From assembly GCF_905171775.1 (NCBI RefSeq), contig NC_053489.1, forward strand, positions 153,716,142 to 153,780,141: DNA of 64,000 nucleotides, read 5' to 3'. A program made the translations under genes and the position numbers. Origin of the DNA: Rana temporaria (Eukaryota; Chordata; Amphibia; Anura; Ranidae). The first letter of the stretch is position 1. Every line of letters starts with the position of its first letter. A model generated the notes under the pieces. The model was not told the origin of the DNA. It was given only the letters and a program-made list of their open reading frames with translations, and searched no databases. This document shows, piece by piece, positions 11,920 through 21,948 of this stretch.

Positions 11920-13062
11920 GAAGTGTAGTGCTGAGAATAATTTTAGGTGGGTAACCCAATCCAAACTTTAGAAAACAAGTGAATGAAACCGTTAAATAAA
12001 TGAATGTCTCCTGTTAGGGGAGCATATCATATGTAACACACTAAAGTGCATATGAAAATCTCTTGCGATATAATGTCACAGAAAAATCGCTAATAATGAA
12101 AAAAAGTTGAAAATAAAAATGAGAAAAAATCATATGTTATATCTCAAAGAAAAACAGCACATATAAAACACACTAAAGTGCAAATGAAGATTTCTAGTGA
12201 TATGATATCGCAAAAAAACTTTGACAGTGAAAATATAATAAATATAAATTATATTAAGGCAGAATGACTATGAATCACACTGTGTAAACAATTAAATAAT
12301 CACTGATAGTGACTCAAAACTCTAAAATAACAACATATATGAATTGTAGCACCATAATAGAAACCCGAAAGTCAATATAATGATGGTAACTGGAATAATG
12401 ACAAACTGTTGTTACGGGTATCTAGTTGTCCTTCCAAACGATGTGATACACAACAAGTATTAACACCCGGGAGGGCCTTCACCTTATATGGGATACAACT
12501 CTACGGTACACATGCAGAGAAAAGACTGTGCACCAATCAGGGTTGTGCAGACACAGACTCATACTGTAGAGAACATACATCAGCAGAGTAATAGAAGCCC
12601 CTCCCAAGGATCTTTTCCTGAAGATGCCAAAGAACAGGGGAAGATCATGTGACCACGCAACAGCGCTGCAGAAAAAAGGTACAGCTTGGATTGAAAGATC
12701 ACTCCTTGTGCAGAATATACCTATTTCCTGGATTTGTCGGCTTTTCGGATCCATTGCCTGTCCAAAGTGGAGGTGATTGCATATCGCTAGAAATCTTAAT
12801 TTGCACTTTAGTGTGTTTTATATGTGCTGTTTTTATTTTAGATATAACATATGTTTTTTCCCATTTTTATTTTCAACTTTTTCCACTATTAGCAATTTCT
12901 CTATGACATTATTTCGCAAGCGATTTTCATATGCACTTTAGTGTGTTACATATGATATGCTTCCCTAATAGAAGACATTCATTTACTTCACAGTTTCATT
13001 CACTTGTTTTCTAAAGTTTGGGTTGGGTTACCCACCTAAAATTATTCTGAGCGTTACACTTT
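11920..13062. repeat. inverted repeat with arms of about 285 bp
   Basis: The left arm (about 11920-12211) and right arm (about 12777-13062) are reverse complements with moderate divergence. Paired landmarks are TTTTAGGTGGGTAACCCAA (11942) with GGGTTACCCACCTAAAA (13025) and CACTAAAGTGCATATGAAAA with TTTTCATATGCACTTTAGTG. Each arm also holds two direct copies of CACACTAAAGTGCA. The outer ends read like GTGTAG(TA)GCGCT, which resembles the Penelope-like end at 62697, so this may be a Penelope-derived unit with inverted terminal repeats. The loop is non-coding. Confidence 0.65.
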
Positions 13063-13120
13063 ATATTTACATATTCCTTTACAATTAGTCTGATTGTTGT
13101 GTTGGCTGCTCACATTTCTT

Positions 13121-13576
13121 AAAGGAGTTGTAAAGGAAAAAAAAATTCTGCAAGGTAGACAGAATAGTGTAATGATTCTGTTAAAAAACGAGTAAATACC
13201 TATTAAATTCCTTCATCTATATCACCTCCGGCATTCTAGTTTCTGTTCTCTCATTCACTTCCTGGTTTGCATCGCTCATTCATGTAAGAACTACATTTCC
13301 CAGTATGAATTGCGGCACGCCCAGTAATTCACACCTCCTTGAAGTCTCTAACACGTAGAGAGCGTCCTACCAGACAGATGTAGTTCCCAGGAGGGGGTGA
13401 GCACGTTACTGACCACCGCAGTAAAGCCTCCCATCAGACAAGCAGGAAGTGAACAGAACAGAGAAGAAATAGAGCAACTTCTGAGCAAAAATTAACAATG
13501 AGGAAGTGAAAAGAGGAATGTCTGCAGGTAAAGGATGCTTATTATGAAAAAAAATGTTTTCCTTTACAACCCCTTT
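13121..13576. mobile_element. MITE with AAAGGRGTTGTAAAGG ends
   Basis: Left AAAGGAGTTGTAAAGGAAAA and right TTTTCCTTTACAACCCCTTT are inverted repeats about 450 bp apart. It is non-coding and related in sequence style to the ends at 34783 and 63706. It directly abuts the 3' end of the L2 at 13579. No unambiguous TSD was seen. Confidence 0.6.
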
Positions 13577-13664
13577 ACAGTATATGAATGAATGAAAAAC
13601 GTATAAAGCGCGGCGCATGCGAACTGAATCGCTTCTGTGCGCTAGTTGTTCGTGTCTCATGACA

Positions 13665-15075
13665 TCAGAAGAGCAGAGTTTTGATCTGTCTTCTGAAAGT
13701 CAGGTGGTTTTCCTCCAACCGAATGCTGGTTGGCAAAGCGTTCCATAGTCTAGGACCCTGAAAAGCAAACCTTCTTTCTCCTTTGGACTTGTATTTGGTT
13801 TTTGGTACCCTGACCAGATTTTGGTCGGTGGATCGCAGAACGCGATTCGAATTGTGAGGTTCTATCTTGTCGCAAAGAAATTGAGGAGCCTTCCCATGGA
13901 TGCACTTATGTGTCAGGCAGAGTGCTTTGAATGCAATTCTGTCTTTTACTGGCAACCAGTGAAGGGTTCTCAGCGAAGGTGAGATTGATTCCCATTTTTT
14001 TTCCCCAGTCACCAGTCTGGCGGCCATATTCTGAACGACTTGCAGACGGGAGATTTGGTACTTTGGGAGTCCGAGGTAAAGGGCGTTAGCATAGTCCAGT
14101 CTGGAATTCACGATTGTTCCCACCACGACTGCTACGTCTTCTTTGGGAATAAATGGAATAAGTCTGCGTAGTAGGCGCAACAAATGGTGCGCTCCGCTGA
14201 CTACTGACCCTATTTGTGCATCCATTGTCATGAAGGTGTCGAAGATGACCCCGAGACTTTTGACTTTGGAGCTAGGGGTGATGATTTGGCCCAGAATGGG
14301 CGGGGGTGTCCAGGTTGTTGCCAGTTGACTCTTTCGGCTGGCGTGAAACATAAGGCCCCGTACACACGACAGAGGAACTCGACGTGCTTGGCACGTCGAG
14401 TTCCTCGTCTCGTTTTGGGATGAAGCCGCCGAGGAGCTCGGCGGGCCGCCTTCTCCTATAGAACAACGCGGCCAACGAGAAAATAGAGAACATGTTCTCT
14501 ATTTTCTCGTCGAGCTCCTCGGCGGCTCCATCGAGCCAAAACTGTACAGACGACAGAGATTCTCGGCAGAATCCGGGTTTTGACCGAGTTTCTCGGCGAA
14601 TCTCTGTCGTGTGTACGAGGCCTTCGGAGTTCTGTTTTTGAACTGTTGAGTTTAAGATAACTCTTTGTCATCCAGTTTTCTATCAAAGAGAGACATTTCT
14701 CTAAACTGGCATGATGATCCTTTTTGTTGCAGATGCGAAAATACAGTTGCGTATCGTCTGCATAAGAGTGATAGAGTAGTTCTTGGCTACTGATAATATC
14801 AAAGAGAGGGCGAAGATAGATGTTGAAAAGCACCGGTGACAGGGGGGATCCTTGGGGGACTCCACATGACACCGTGCGCTTTTCCGACGTGAAAGAACCC
14901 AGTTTAACTGTTTGTGATCGGTTTTCAAGAAAGGAAGAAAACCATGGTAAATCACCTTCTGCGACTCCTGCTACCTTGGCTAGTCGCATCAGTAACAGTT
15001 TGTGGTCTACCGTGTCAAAGGCTGCGCTTAGGTCCAGCAGAACCAGGAGACAAGATTCTCCTTCGTCTGCGGCTA
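13665..15075 (-). pseudogene. L2-type reverse transcriptase, interrupted
   Basis: The minus-strand reading from about 15075 gives an RT palm with LDLSAAFDTVDH (first catalytic Asp), then CGVPQGSPLSPVLFNIYL and HSYADDTQLYF (catalytic YADD) at 14760-14900, then the post-RT region with LKLNSSKTE. The frame is broken by the 273-bp MITE at 14352-14624. Beyond it, from 14351 to 13665, comes the ORF2 C-terminus with SRLDYANALYLGLP and LHWLPVKDRIAFK, typical of L2/CR1 elements. The endonuclease is missing through 5' truncation. Apart from the MITE the frame is little damaged. Confidence 0.8.
14352..14624. mobile_element. 273-bp MITE inside the L2 RT
   Basis: Ends are AAGGCCCCGTACACACGACAG and GTCGTGTGTACGAGGCCTT, inverted and about 19 bp long. 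The interior has more inverted pairs: CTCGACGTGC/GCACGTCGAG and GAGAAAATAGAGAACATG/CATGTTCTCTATTTTCTC. RNA or single-stranded DNA would fold into a multi-branched hairpin. The TSD is not resolved by eye. Confidence 0.75.
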
Positions 15076-15085
15076 GATATCATTT

Positions 15086-15416
15086 TATCTAGCATGCACC
15101 CTTTTATGCATGTCTACACCTCTCAAAGTATTCAGATATCTTCAGTCACAATCCTATGGAGTAGTGATATAAGGGGTATTTTACAGTAGTGCCGCAGCGC
15201 TAATTACTGCAAATTAGCGCTAATCATGCTAATTAGCGCTAAAACGGTATTCACTATAGTGCTGGTAAAAAAAATTCTCTCAAAATTAAATTTACTATAG
15301 TTCCCTGAAAACAAATAGCGCCCAAACCCTTACTCTGCTAAAACCTGGAGTAGTGCACATAATGTTTAGAGCATGATATAATTGCCTAAATGGTACTGAA
15401 ATATGTGGTATATTGT
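15086..15416. other. unassigned sequence with TTAGCGCTAA motifs
   Basis: Contains clustered near-palindromes (CTAATTACTGCAAATTAGCG, GCTAATTAGCGCTAA) at 15195-15245, but no TIR pair or coding frame that I can assign. Confidence 0.35.
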
Positions 15417-15780
15417 TTAACCACTACAGCCCCGGACCATTTCACTGGCCAAAGACCAGAGCATTTTTTGCGATTCGGCACTGCGTCGCTTTAACTGACA
15501 ATTGCGCGGTCGTGTGACATGGCTCCTAAGCAAAATGTACGTCCTTTTTTTCCCACAAATAGAGCTTTCTTATGGTGGTATTTGATTACCGGTTTTTATT
15601 TTTTGTGCTATAAACAAAAATAGAGTGAAAATTTTGAAAAAAAAGCAATATTTTTTACTTTTTGCTATAATAAATATCCCCCAAAATATATATATAAAAA
15701 AACGTTTTTTTTGCTCAGTTTAGGCCGATATGTGTTCTTGTACATATTTTTGGTCAAAAAAAAATTGGTTTGCGCAAAAG

Positions 15781-15830
15781 TTATAGGCCCGGATTCACAA
15801 AGCACTTGCTTTGTGAATCCGGGCCTATAA
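15781..15830. repeat. perfect 23-bp hairpin at the Harbinger left end
   Basis: Arms 15781-15803 and 15808-15830 are perfect reverse complements around the 4-base loop ACTT. The arms contain the Harbinger terminal repeat plus the flanking TTATA, so the terminus appears twice head to head. It could extrude as a cruciform. Confidence 0.85.
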
Positions 15831-16116
15831 TACGCAGCGTAAGTGCAAATATGCGCAAGTGCAAATATGCGCAAGATACGCCGCGTAAGTGCAAATATGC
15901 GCCGTCGTATCTGTGCGCCGGACCCACAAACTAAGAAACGCCTAAAAATAGGCTTCATCCCGCCGATGTAACTTGTCTACGCCGGCGTAGCGTGGGCACA
16001 AATATGGGCTGGACGCATGCTGCTTCTCCCATTGATTAGGCATTCAAATATGCAAATGAGGGAAATACGGCGATTCACAAATGTACGTGTTGTATTCCCC
16101 AAACTTTGTGTGCCAG

Positions 16117-16290
16117 GTTATCGGTGCATGTTGCGTGCTGCACAACTACGCCATGAGAAAGGGCCTGGAGATTGACATATGTGATGACCTGACCCCCGAG
16201 CCACACAGTCCCCCCCTGCCCGAGGCTACCCCATCTGCTGAAGGAACAGCAGTCAGGAGTTGCCTTGTGGAACGCATCTTTGCACGTTAA
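16117..16290 (+). pseudogene. HARBI1-like transposase, last exon only
   Basis: A splice-acceptor-like TTTGTGTGCCAG precedes position 16117, from which the frame reads VIGACCVLHNYAMRKG and runs to a stop at 16288-16290. The ACCVLHN block is the conserved C-terminal signature of HARBI1/Harbinger DDE nucleases, lying just after the catalytic core. The DDE residues themselves are not in the window: upstream there are only about 330 bp before the element end. The rest of the exon is Pro/Glu-rich, ending RSCLVERIFAR. So this is a tail exon of a deleted transposase and cannot encode an active enzyme. Confidence 0.75.
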
Positions 16291-16759
16291 ACACACACAT
16301 TCATCATGGCACACGAATAATGCACGCATGCACACCACTGTGGTCCTAAGCTCACACATCACATCCACCTCACATTGGTTTAGCCCAAGTCCACTCCGCG
16401 GGACTTGGGAGCAGCAACGCCACGCCAAGGCCCCAATGATGTTGCTGTCCATTCATACCACATTCACACGGTTGTGGGGATAACCTCTCCCCGACGAGCC
16501 AAGGTGACACGCCTTGCTGGCAGGAATGTCACACACACATACACACACTCACACACCAGTCACACTGTAGCAGCACCGGGCAAACCCTGCCCCTGCAAAG
16601 TGGTGTTCAGTCACCACTTCTGCACTCCTCTCTGTGTGCAGTGACAAAAACAAAAAATATAGGGATCATGCACTTAAAGGAGGACGGCACATACATCTGT
16701 GCACATCCAAAAAAAATATATAAAGCTCATACTCTGAGCTGCAAACGTTCAGAGGACAG

Positions 16760-18262
16760 TTATTTTCCCTCTCGTGGGCCAGGCCTCGTGCCAAGGGTAC
16801 GGCTCCTCAATTGTCTGGGCGACGACTCGGGTGGGGGGGGTGGGGCATCATGAGGAGGTTCATCCCCTGGTCTGTCGCTCCTGGATCTGATGGCAGATGT
16901 TGCCTGCATGCCCTCTAAGGCAACCGCAATGCGTGTCAGAACGCAGTTGGTATCTGCCTGCATCCGCAGTTGGCGTGCGTTGGTCTGGCGCTGTAGGCGC
17001 CTGTTCTGCCGACCCTCTGTCTGGATGGCGGCAGTGTTGACCTGCACAACCTTCCCCAGACTCTTCACCTCTGCCAGGATCCCTGAGGCTGTGGCCTGCA
17101 GCTCCACAATAGCCGTGGTGTGCCGGGCCTGGGTGGCCTGCACGTCCCCAGATCCCTGGTCCACTGATGACGAAGGACCCCCTGCTACCATGTGGTGATG
17201 CATGGCATCGAGGGTCTGGCTTTGGTCGCAGAGGCTTGTGGCCATGGCTGCGCAGTTCGCATTGACATCCTGCAGGCAGTCTGATATGGCCTGGGTATGT
17301 GCAGCCTGTTGTGTGAGGCACTGCTGCATATCCGAGGACCCAACAAAGGTGGCCAGGCTGTCAGCCACTCTGTGCAGGTTGCAGGCAATATCTGCCATGT
17401 GGCACCCTCTCCAGCCCTTCTTGTAGGGAACCGACTACACCCCTAGTCTTGGCCAGAGCCTTCCTAGGGGAAGTAGCCGGTAGTGTCCGTCTGGATGGGG
17501 TAGCCCTTGAGGGCGTTCCCCTGGATGGAGTATCCCTTGAGGGGGTTCCCTTGATGGGCATGGAGGTATCAGAGGGTCCGGGGAATATGGAAGCCTCCTC
17601 AAGGTAGAGGCATTCCTCCTGGTGGAGATCCACCTGCTCCTCAAGAACTACCTCTAGAGCAGAGGTGTGGGCACTCCCCTCCACCGATCTTTCCTGGCTT
17701 CCCAGGGGGTCAGGCTGAGGCTGATGTTCCAGGGATGGCGTAGGTTGGACACAGGCAGACGATGGCCCAGCTCCCTCCAGCACATCTGTAGATGACACAA
17801 AGCATTCACATGTTGGTGGACCCACACACTTGTCACATGTTCCCTTCCACCCCCTCACATGCTCCACACCGGATGGGGGATAAAACACACTTACCTCTCA
17901 AGTCCTGGTCACTGGAGTCAAAGCCCTCCAGGCCCTCCACCTGCTCCTGCTCCAGACAGCTGGCTATCACCTCCTCCTCAGGTGTCAACTTGAAAGAAGG
18001 AGCTGGTCCGCCTCCTGTGCCCCTGAGGTGTATTCTCACCTTGGCCAGCTTCTCCCTAAACCCGCCGACGCATGTCGTTGAGCTTTTTCTGAATATCTTT
18101 GCAGGTCCTGGTTTTATGCCCAAGGGCATTGATCTCCAGGGTGATCTTCTGGAAGATCTCCTGCTTCCTGGCCTTGCTGGTCCTGGCGCTCTGTGCGCCA
18201 TGGAGGTCAGGATCTTCCGCTGAGAACATTTTCTTTCTCCTCTCCACCTCAGTATCTGACAT
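16760..18262 (-). pseudogene. Harbinger Myb/SANT-like partner protein gene
   Basis: Harbinger elements need a second, DNA-binding Myb-like protein that recruits the transposase to the ends. Minus-strand exon 1 starts at ATG 18262 (MSDTEVERRKK) and contains a helical basic segment with CKDIQKKLNDMRRRV, then after a one-base shift near 18058 REKLAKVRIHLRGTGGG and LTPEEEVIASCL, which I recognise as the Myb/SANT-like (NAIF1/t-SNARE-like) family. A donor at about 17894 (AG/GTAAGT) and an acceptor at 17786-17791 (CTACAG) define a short intron. Exon 2 carries a degenerate TPSRG tandem (about 17470-17560) and, after another shift near 17400-17430, a long helical tail ending at 16760. Two indels make it a recent pseudogene. 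Confidence 0.65.
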
Positions 18263-19266
18263 GGCTCAGACCGCAAAAGTACTCTGCTCCAGGGGGAAGA
18301 CAAGCTGGTGTGCTTTTGCGCTGGACGGGCGTATGGCTGGGCGTATTTATGTGCTCGGTGTAACCCGGTGGGCCGGCGTATCTTAGGCAGTTGCGCCAGC
18401 GTAGTTGTGAGCAATGCGCATAGGGGTGCTGGGAATACGTCCGCGTCACGGCGCATGCGCCGTTCATGATATGCCAGGCGTAAAACACTGCACTACGCTC
18501 GGACCATCATTTGCATGGGGTCACACTTACTTCCACCTACGCCGGCCTGCGCCTTCAAAACCTATGCCACGCCGACGCAGCGTTGGGAGTAAGAGCTTGC
18601 TGAATGTGGTTCTTGCCTCTCTGTGCTGTGTCGGCGTAGCGCACAGGGGGGTGCGTTGTGGCGGCGTAATGTGTGCCTGCTGTCTGTGAATCCGGGCCTG
18701 AGTGTCTACAAAATAGGGGATAGTTTTATGGCATTTTTATTAATATTTTTTTTTACTAGTAATGGCGGCGATCAGCGATTTTTAACTTGACTGCGACATT
18801 ATGGCGGACACATTGGACAATTTTTACACATTTTTAGGACCATTGTCATTTTTACAGCGATAAATATGCACTGATTACTGTGAAAATGACACTGGCAGTG
18901 AAGTGATTAACCACTAGGTGGCGCTGAAGGGGTTAAGTGTGGCCTAGGGAGTGATTCTTACTGTTACGGGGCATGGCTACATGTGACACATCACTGTTCA
19001 CTGTTCCTGATCAAAGGGAACAGACGATCGGTGACAGTGTCACTAGGCAGAACGGGGAGAGGCATGTTTACACTTGCCTCTCCCCATTCTGAAGCTCTGT
19101 GACCCGATCGCGGAACACCGGCGGACATAGAGTCTGCGGGTCCTGTGGGCACGGTCACGGAGCTTGCGTGCACCCGGCATGGCAGGAATTTCAAATATAC
19201 GTTACTTTGCTCAGCCATGCCATTCTGCTGACGTAAATCTACAGGAGCCGGTCGTGAACCGGTTAA

Positions 19267-20029
19267 AGATAATCTGCTTTTAAACTGTGTTAAAAAATTA
19301 TTTCTACACTGAAATATGTTTAAAAGTCTGAGAAGAGATACATTTCCATCTCTGTACAACTAGGTGCCAACAAAATTGAGCATGCTCAGACCTGCAAACT
19401 ATTCTCATTTTAGCTCCCATGGCTTTTTTACAAGGCGCTATAGTAAATACCAAAATGAGTGCTGGGCTAAAGAGTGTTTTTTGGGAGTGAAAATTAGAGT
19501 TGTGTAGCTTAATGCAAGTTTCAGCGATTGATTCTAATGGTACAATTTTAACTTCCCCAAAAAAATATTTTCTTGTGTATCTTTCTCTGAAATAAATTAT
19601 CTTTGCAACAATATTGCTTCTACATAATCTATTTTGTTTTTAAGAATGCTAGAATTTAGAATGTTTTCATGTTTTGGTAAAATATATTTTTCTCTGTCAC
19701 TTTCACTTGTTACTCTCCATCTCACACAAGTGTCTTTACAAACCACACAAACAATATCATTGGTGATGTAAATTTAAAATGAGTCACAATTTTTTGTGTT
19801 TTTTATTATTTCCGAATAATCATAACTTGAGCCCAAAAAATGTCATATGTGTACCAACATCAGAAATAAAAATGTAATTCTCCAAAATTAGAGGGTAATA
19901 TCACTATTCTACACTCACAAACCAAAAACCACCAAATATCACAGAATAAATCAAGAAGAATAACTTCCACCCCTATATGTCCAAAGAAATGCAGTATTTA
20001 TGTGTATGTATGTGTAGGAGATTTTCACA
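19267..20029. other. AT-rich, no clear feature
   Basis: Old repeat or unique sequence. From about 19780 some wording (ATAATCATAACTTGAGCCC) may belong to the 3' part of the Tc1 remnant at 20076, but no end could be fixed. Confidence 0.3.
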
Positions 20030-20075
20030 TGTGGAAAAATTTGATTTGACCCACCCTTTGAAGATATAAAAGAGG

Positions 20076-20336
20076 CTATAAAAGCTGTCCACGAGGTTCA
20101 GTGTGTCTATGGGAATGTTTGACAAATTCTTCCAGAAGTGCATTTGTGAGGCCAGGCACTGATGTTGGATGAGAAGGCCTGGCTCGCAGTCTCTGCTCTA
20201 ATTCAGCCAAAAGGTGTTCTATCAGGTTGAGGTCAGGACTCTGTGCAGGCCAGTCAAGTTCCACCACCCCAAACTCCCTCATCCATGTCTTAAGGGACCT
20301 TGCTTTGTGCACTGGTGTGCAGTCATGTTGGAACAT
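20076..20336 (-). pseudogene. Tc1-like transposase C-terminal fragment
   Basis: An 86-codon minus-strand frame reads FQHDCTPVHKA, then DWPAQSPDLNLIEH, which are the second and third catalytic-region motifs of Tc1/mariner DDE transposases (the D of QHD and the DLN-IE box). The N-terminal DNA-binding part and first Asp are absent, and sequence beyond 20340 is unrelated. A truncated relic with a surprisingly clean frame. Confidence 0.8.
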
Positions 20337-20340
20337 AAAT

Positions 20341-21028
20341 AGCTGCTACTGATGCCTCATGTAGTGATCTCATAAATGTCCAATAAATGTAGTGATATAG
20401 ATGTATAGTATGATAACTATAAATTACGTTGTTTCACAGCAACACAGGTCCTCCAGAGAACGCAATTTTCATTAACTGACTTCCAATACAGAATAAAGTT
20501 CAAATTCCACAGATGATACAAAAGTCCAACAAAGTAATGTAATGTCAAAGTCTCATCTTATAGAATACAAGAATACATGTTCTGATCACTTCCAGACAAA
20601 CATATGTTCATGAAGAGAATACATAGGAGTATGTTCTCTGAGTGACAACTATAACTCCCAACATTATATTGCCTGTTCACTGAATAGCTGAGCAATTTGA
20701 TTGGCCGTCTTTGATCTAACATCCTGTCATTCAGAGTGGCAGGTAGCCGGAGTCACTAATTAGTATGCATCCTTGCATACTAATAAGCTCTCTTTTAATA
20801 AGTAATTTGATTACATGTGACCTAAGTAATGGTTTGTTTGATTGGTTTGATGTGTAAAAACGACTCCATCCTGTCTCTGCCTATTTGACAATGGACAAGT
20901 ATCTTTTGACTTGTAACATGTAATTACAGGTCTGATGTGTAAACTAGACTTATCATGTAATTTAATTCAACTGATTGAGTAATGATTTGATGTGTAGAAA
21001 TAGACCCTTCCTGTCTCCCCATCCATTG
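20341..21028. other. unassigned, with repeated CCATCCTGTC motif
   Basis: The motif GTGTARAAA...CTTCCTGTCTC or CCATCCTGTC appears at about 20851, 20993 and, beyond a MITE, 21524, each in a similar setting (TTTGATGTGTAA). This looks like an old direct-repeat unit of an LTR or DNA element, but no ends were found. Confidence 0.35.
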
Positions 21029-21517
21029 AGAGTCGGTTCACACTAGGGCGACACGACTTCCAGCACGACTTTCAGAGGCGACTCCGACACGACTTGAGCA
21101 TGAGCCACAGGGCGATCTGGGGCGATTTACAACACGACTTGAAGTCGTCTCCAGGACAGGAGACTTTCCAGTGGCCAATCAAACAACAATCAGCTCTAGG
21201 GGAGGGAGGGGGAGGGAGGGGGAGGGAGAGGTTTGCCTGAGAAATGTATGTTATCTTCCTGGAAAGTCGCTTCAGTTAAGACAGTGATCAGAGTTGGATC
21301 AGACTTGGAGGCGACTTCCATTGAAATCAATGGGTACAAATCGTCTACAAGTCGGATTGAAGTAGTACAGAAACTTCTTTTGAAGTCGGAGCGACTCGAG
21401 TCGTGTGTATTAACACCGCTCCCATTCACTTGCATTGTTTTTCTCGACAGCGCGACTTGGGACGACTTGAGGCGACTTCAAGTCGGATCCCAAGTCGCCC
21501 CAGTGTGAACCGGCTCT
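21029..21517. mobile_element. MITE with GAGYCGGTTCACACT ends
   Basis: Left GAGTCGGTTCACACTAGGGC and right CGCCCCAGTGTGAACCGGCTC are inverted repeats about 450 bp apart. The interior is rich in CGACTT/AAGTCG pairs (GACTTGAAGTCGTC, CGACTTCAAGTCGG), giving a long imperfect fold-back. A shorter cousin is at about 31350-31420. Non-coding. Confidence 0.7.
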
Positions 21518-21605
21518 GACAATGTAAAACCGGACCCATCCTGTCCTTTTTTGCATATTGAAAATAGCCAAACCTCTTTTGATACTGAAATCTGGCCTGA
21601 TCAAT

Positions 21606-21948
<343 letters not shown>

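Larger units (their letters stand above)
13579..15085 (-). mobile_element. 5'-truncated L2-clade LINE
   Basis: A minus-strand LINE with RT and C-terminal ORF2 segments (see the pseudogene entry). On the plus strand its 3' end reads TATATGAATGAATGAAAAACG, i.e. a short ATTC-type repeat end, which is characteristic of L2/CR1-type LINEs that end in simple repeats rather than poly(A). The 5' side stops near 15085 in the RT palm. A MITE interrupts it at 14352-14624. Confidence 0.75.
15786..18698. mobile_element. Harbinger element with deleted transposase
   Basis: The terminal inverted repeats are GGCCCGGATTCACAAAG and CTGTGAATCCGGGCC. It lies inside a piggyBac copy, whose halves join cleanly when it is removed. 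It holds the last exon of a HARBI1-like transposase on the plus strand and a Myb/SANT-like partner gene on the minus strand, arranged convergently as in PIF/Harbinger transposons. Most of the transposase is absent: only about 330 bp lie between the left end and the surviving exon. The 3-bp TSD is not clear, with ATA left and TGA right. The element is a plausible ancestor or relative of the GGGCCAGATTCAC MITEs. Confidence 0.8.
15417..19266 (+). mobile_element. piggyBac-type non-autonomous element with nested Harbinger
   Basis: Bounded by TTAA on both sides (15417-15420, 19263-19266), the exact target of piggyBac transposases. The ends are inverted: TTAACCACTACAGCCCCGGACC against GGAGCCGGTCGTGAACCGGTTAA. 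Internal landmarks shared with the copy at 41775 are CACAAATAGAGCTTTCTT, TACTTTTTGCTATAATAAATATCC, GTCTACAAAATAGGGGATAG and ATGGCGGCGATC. The Harbinger at 15786-18698 splits the copy between GCGCAAAAGTTATA and GTGTCTACAAAATAG; without it the element would be about 0.93 kb, the length of the 41775 copy. There is no coding capacity of its own. Confidence 0.85.
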
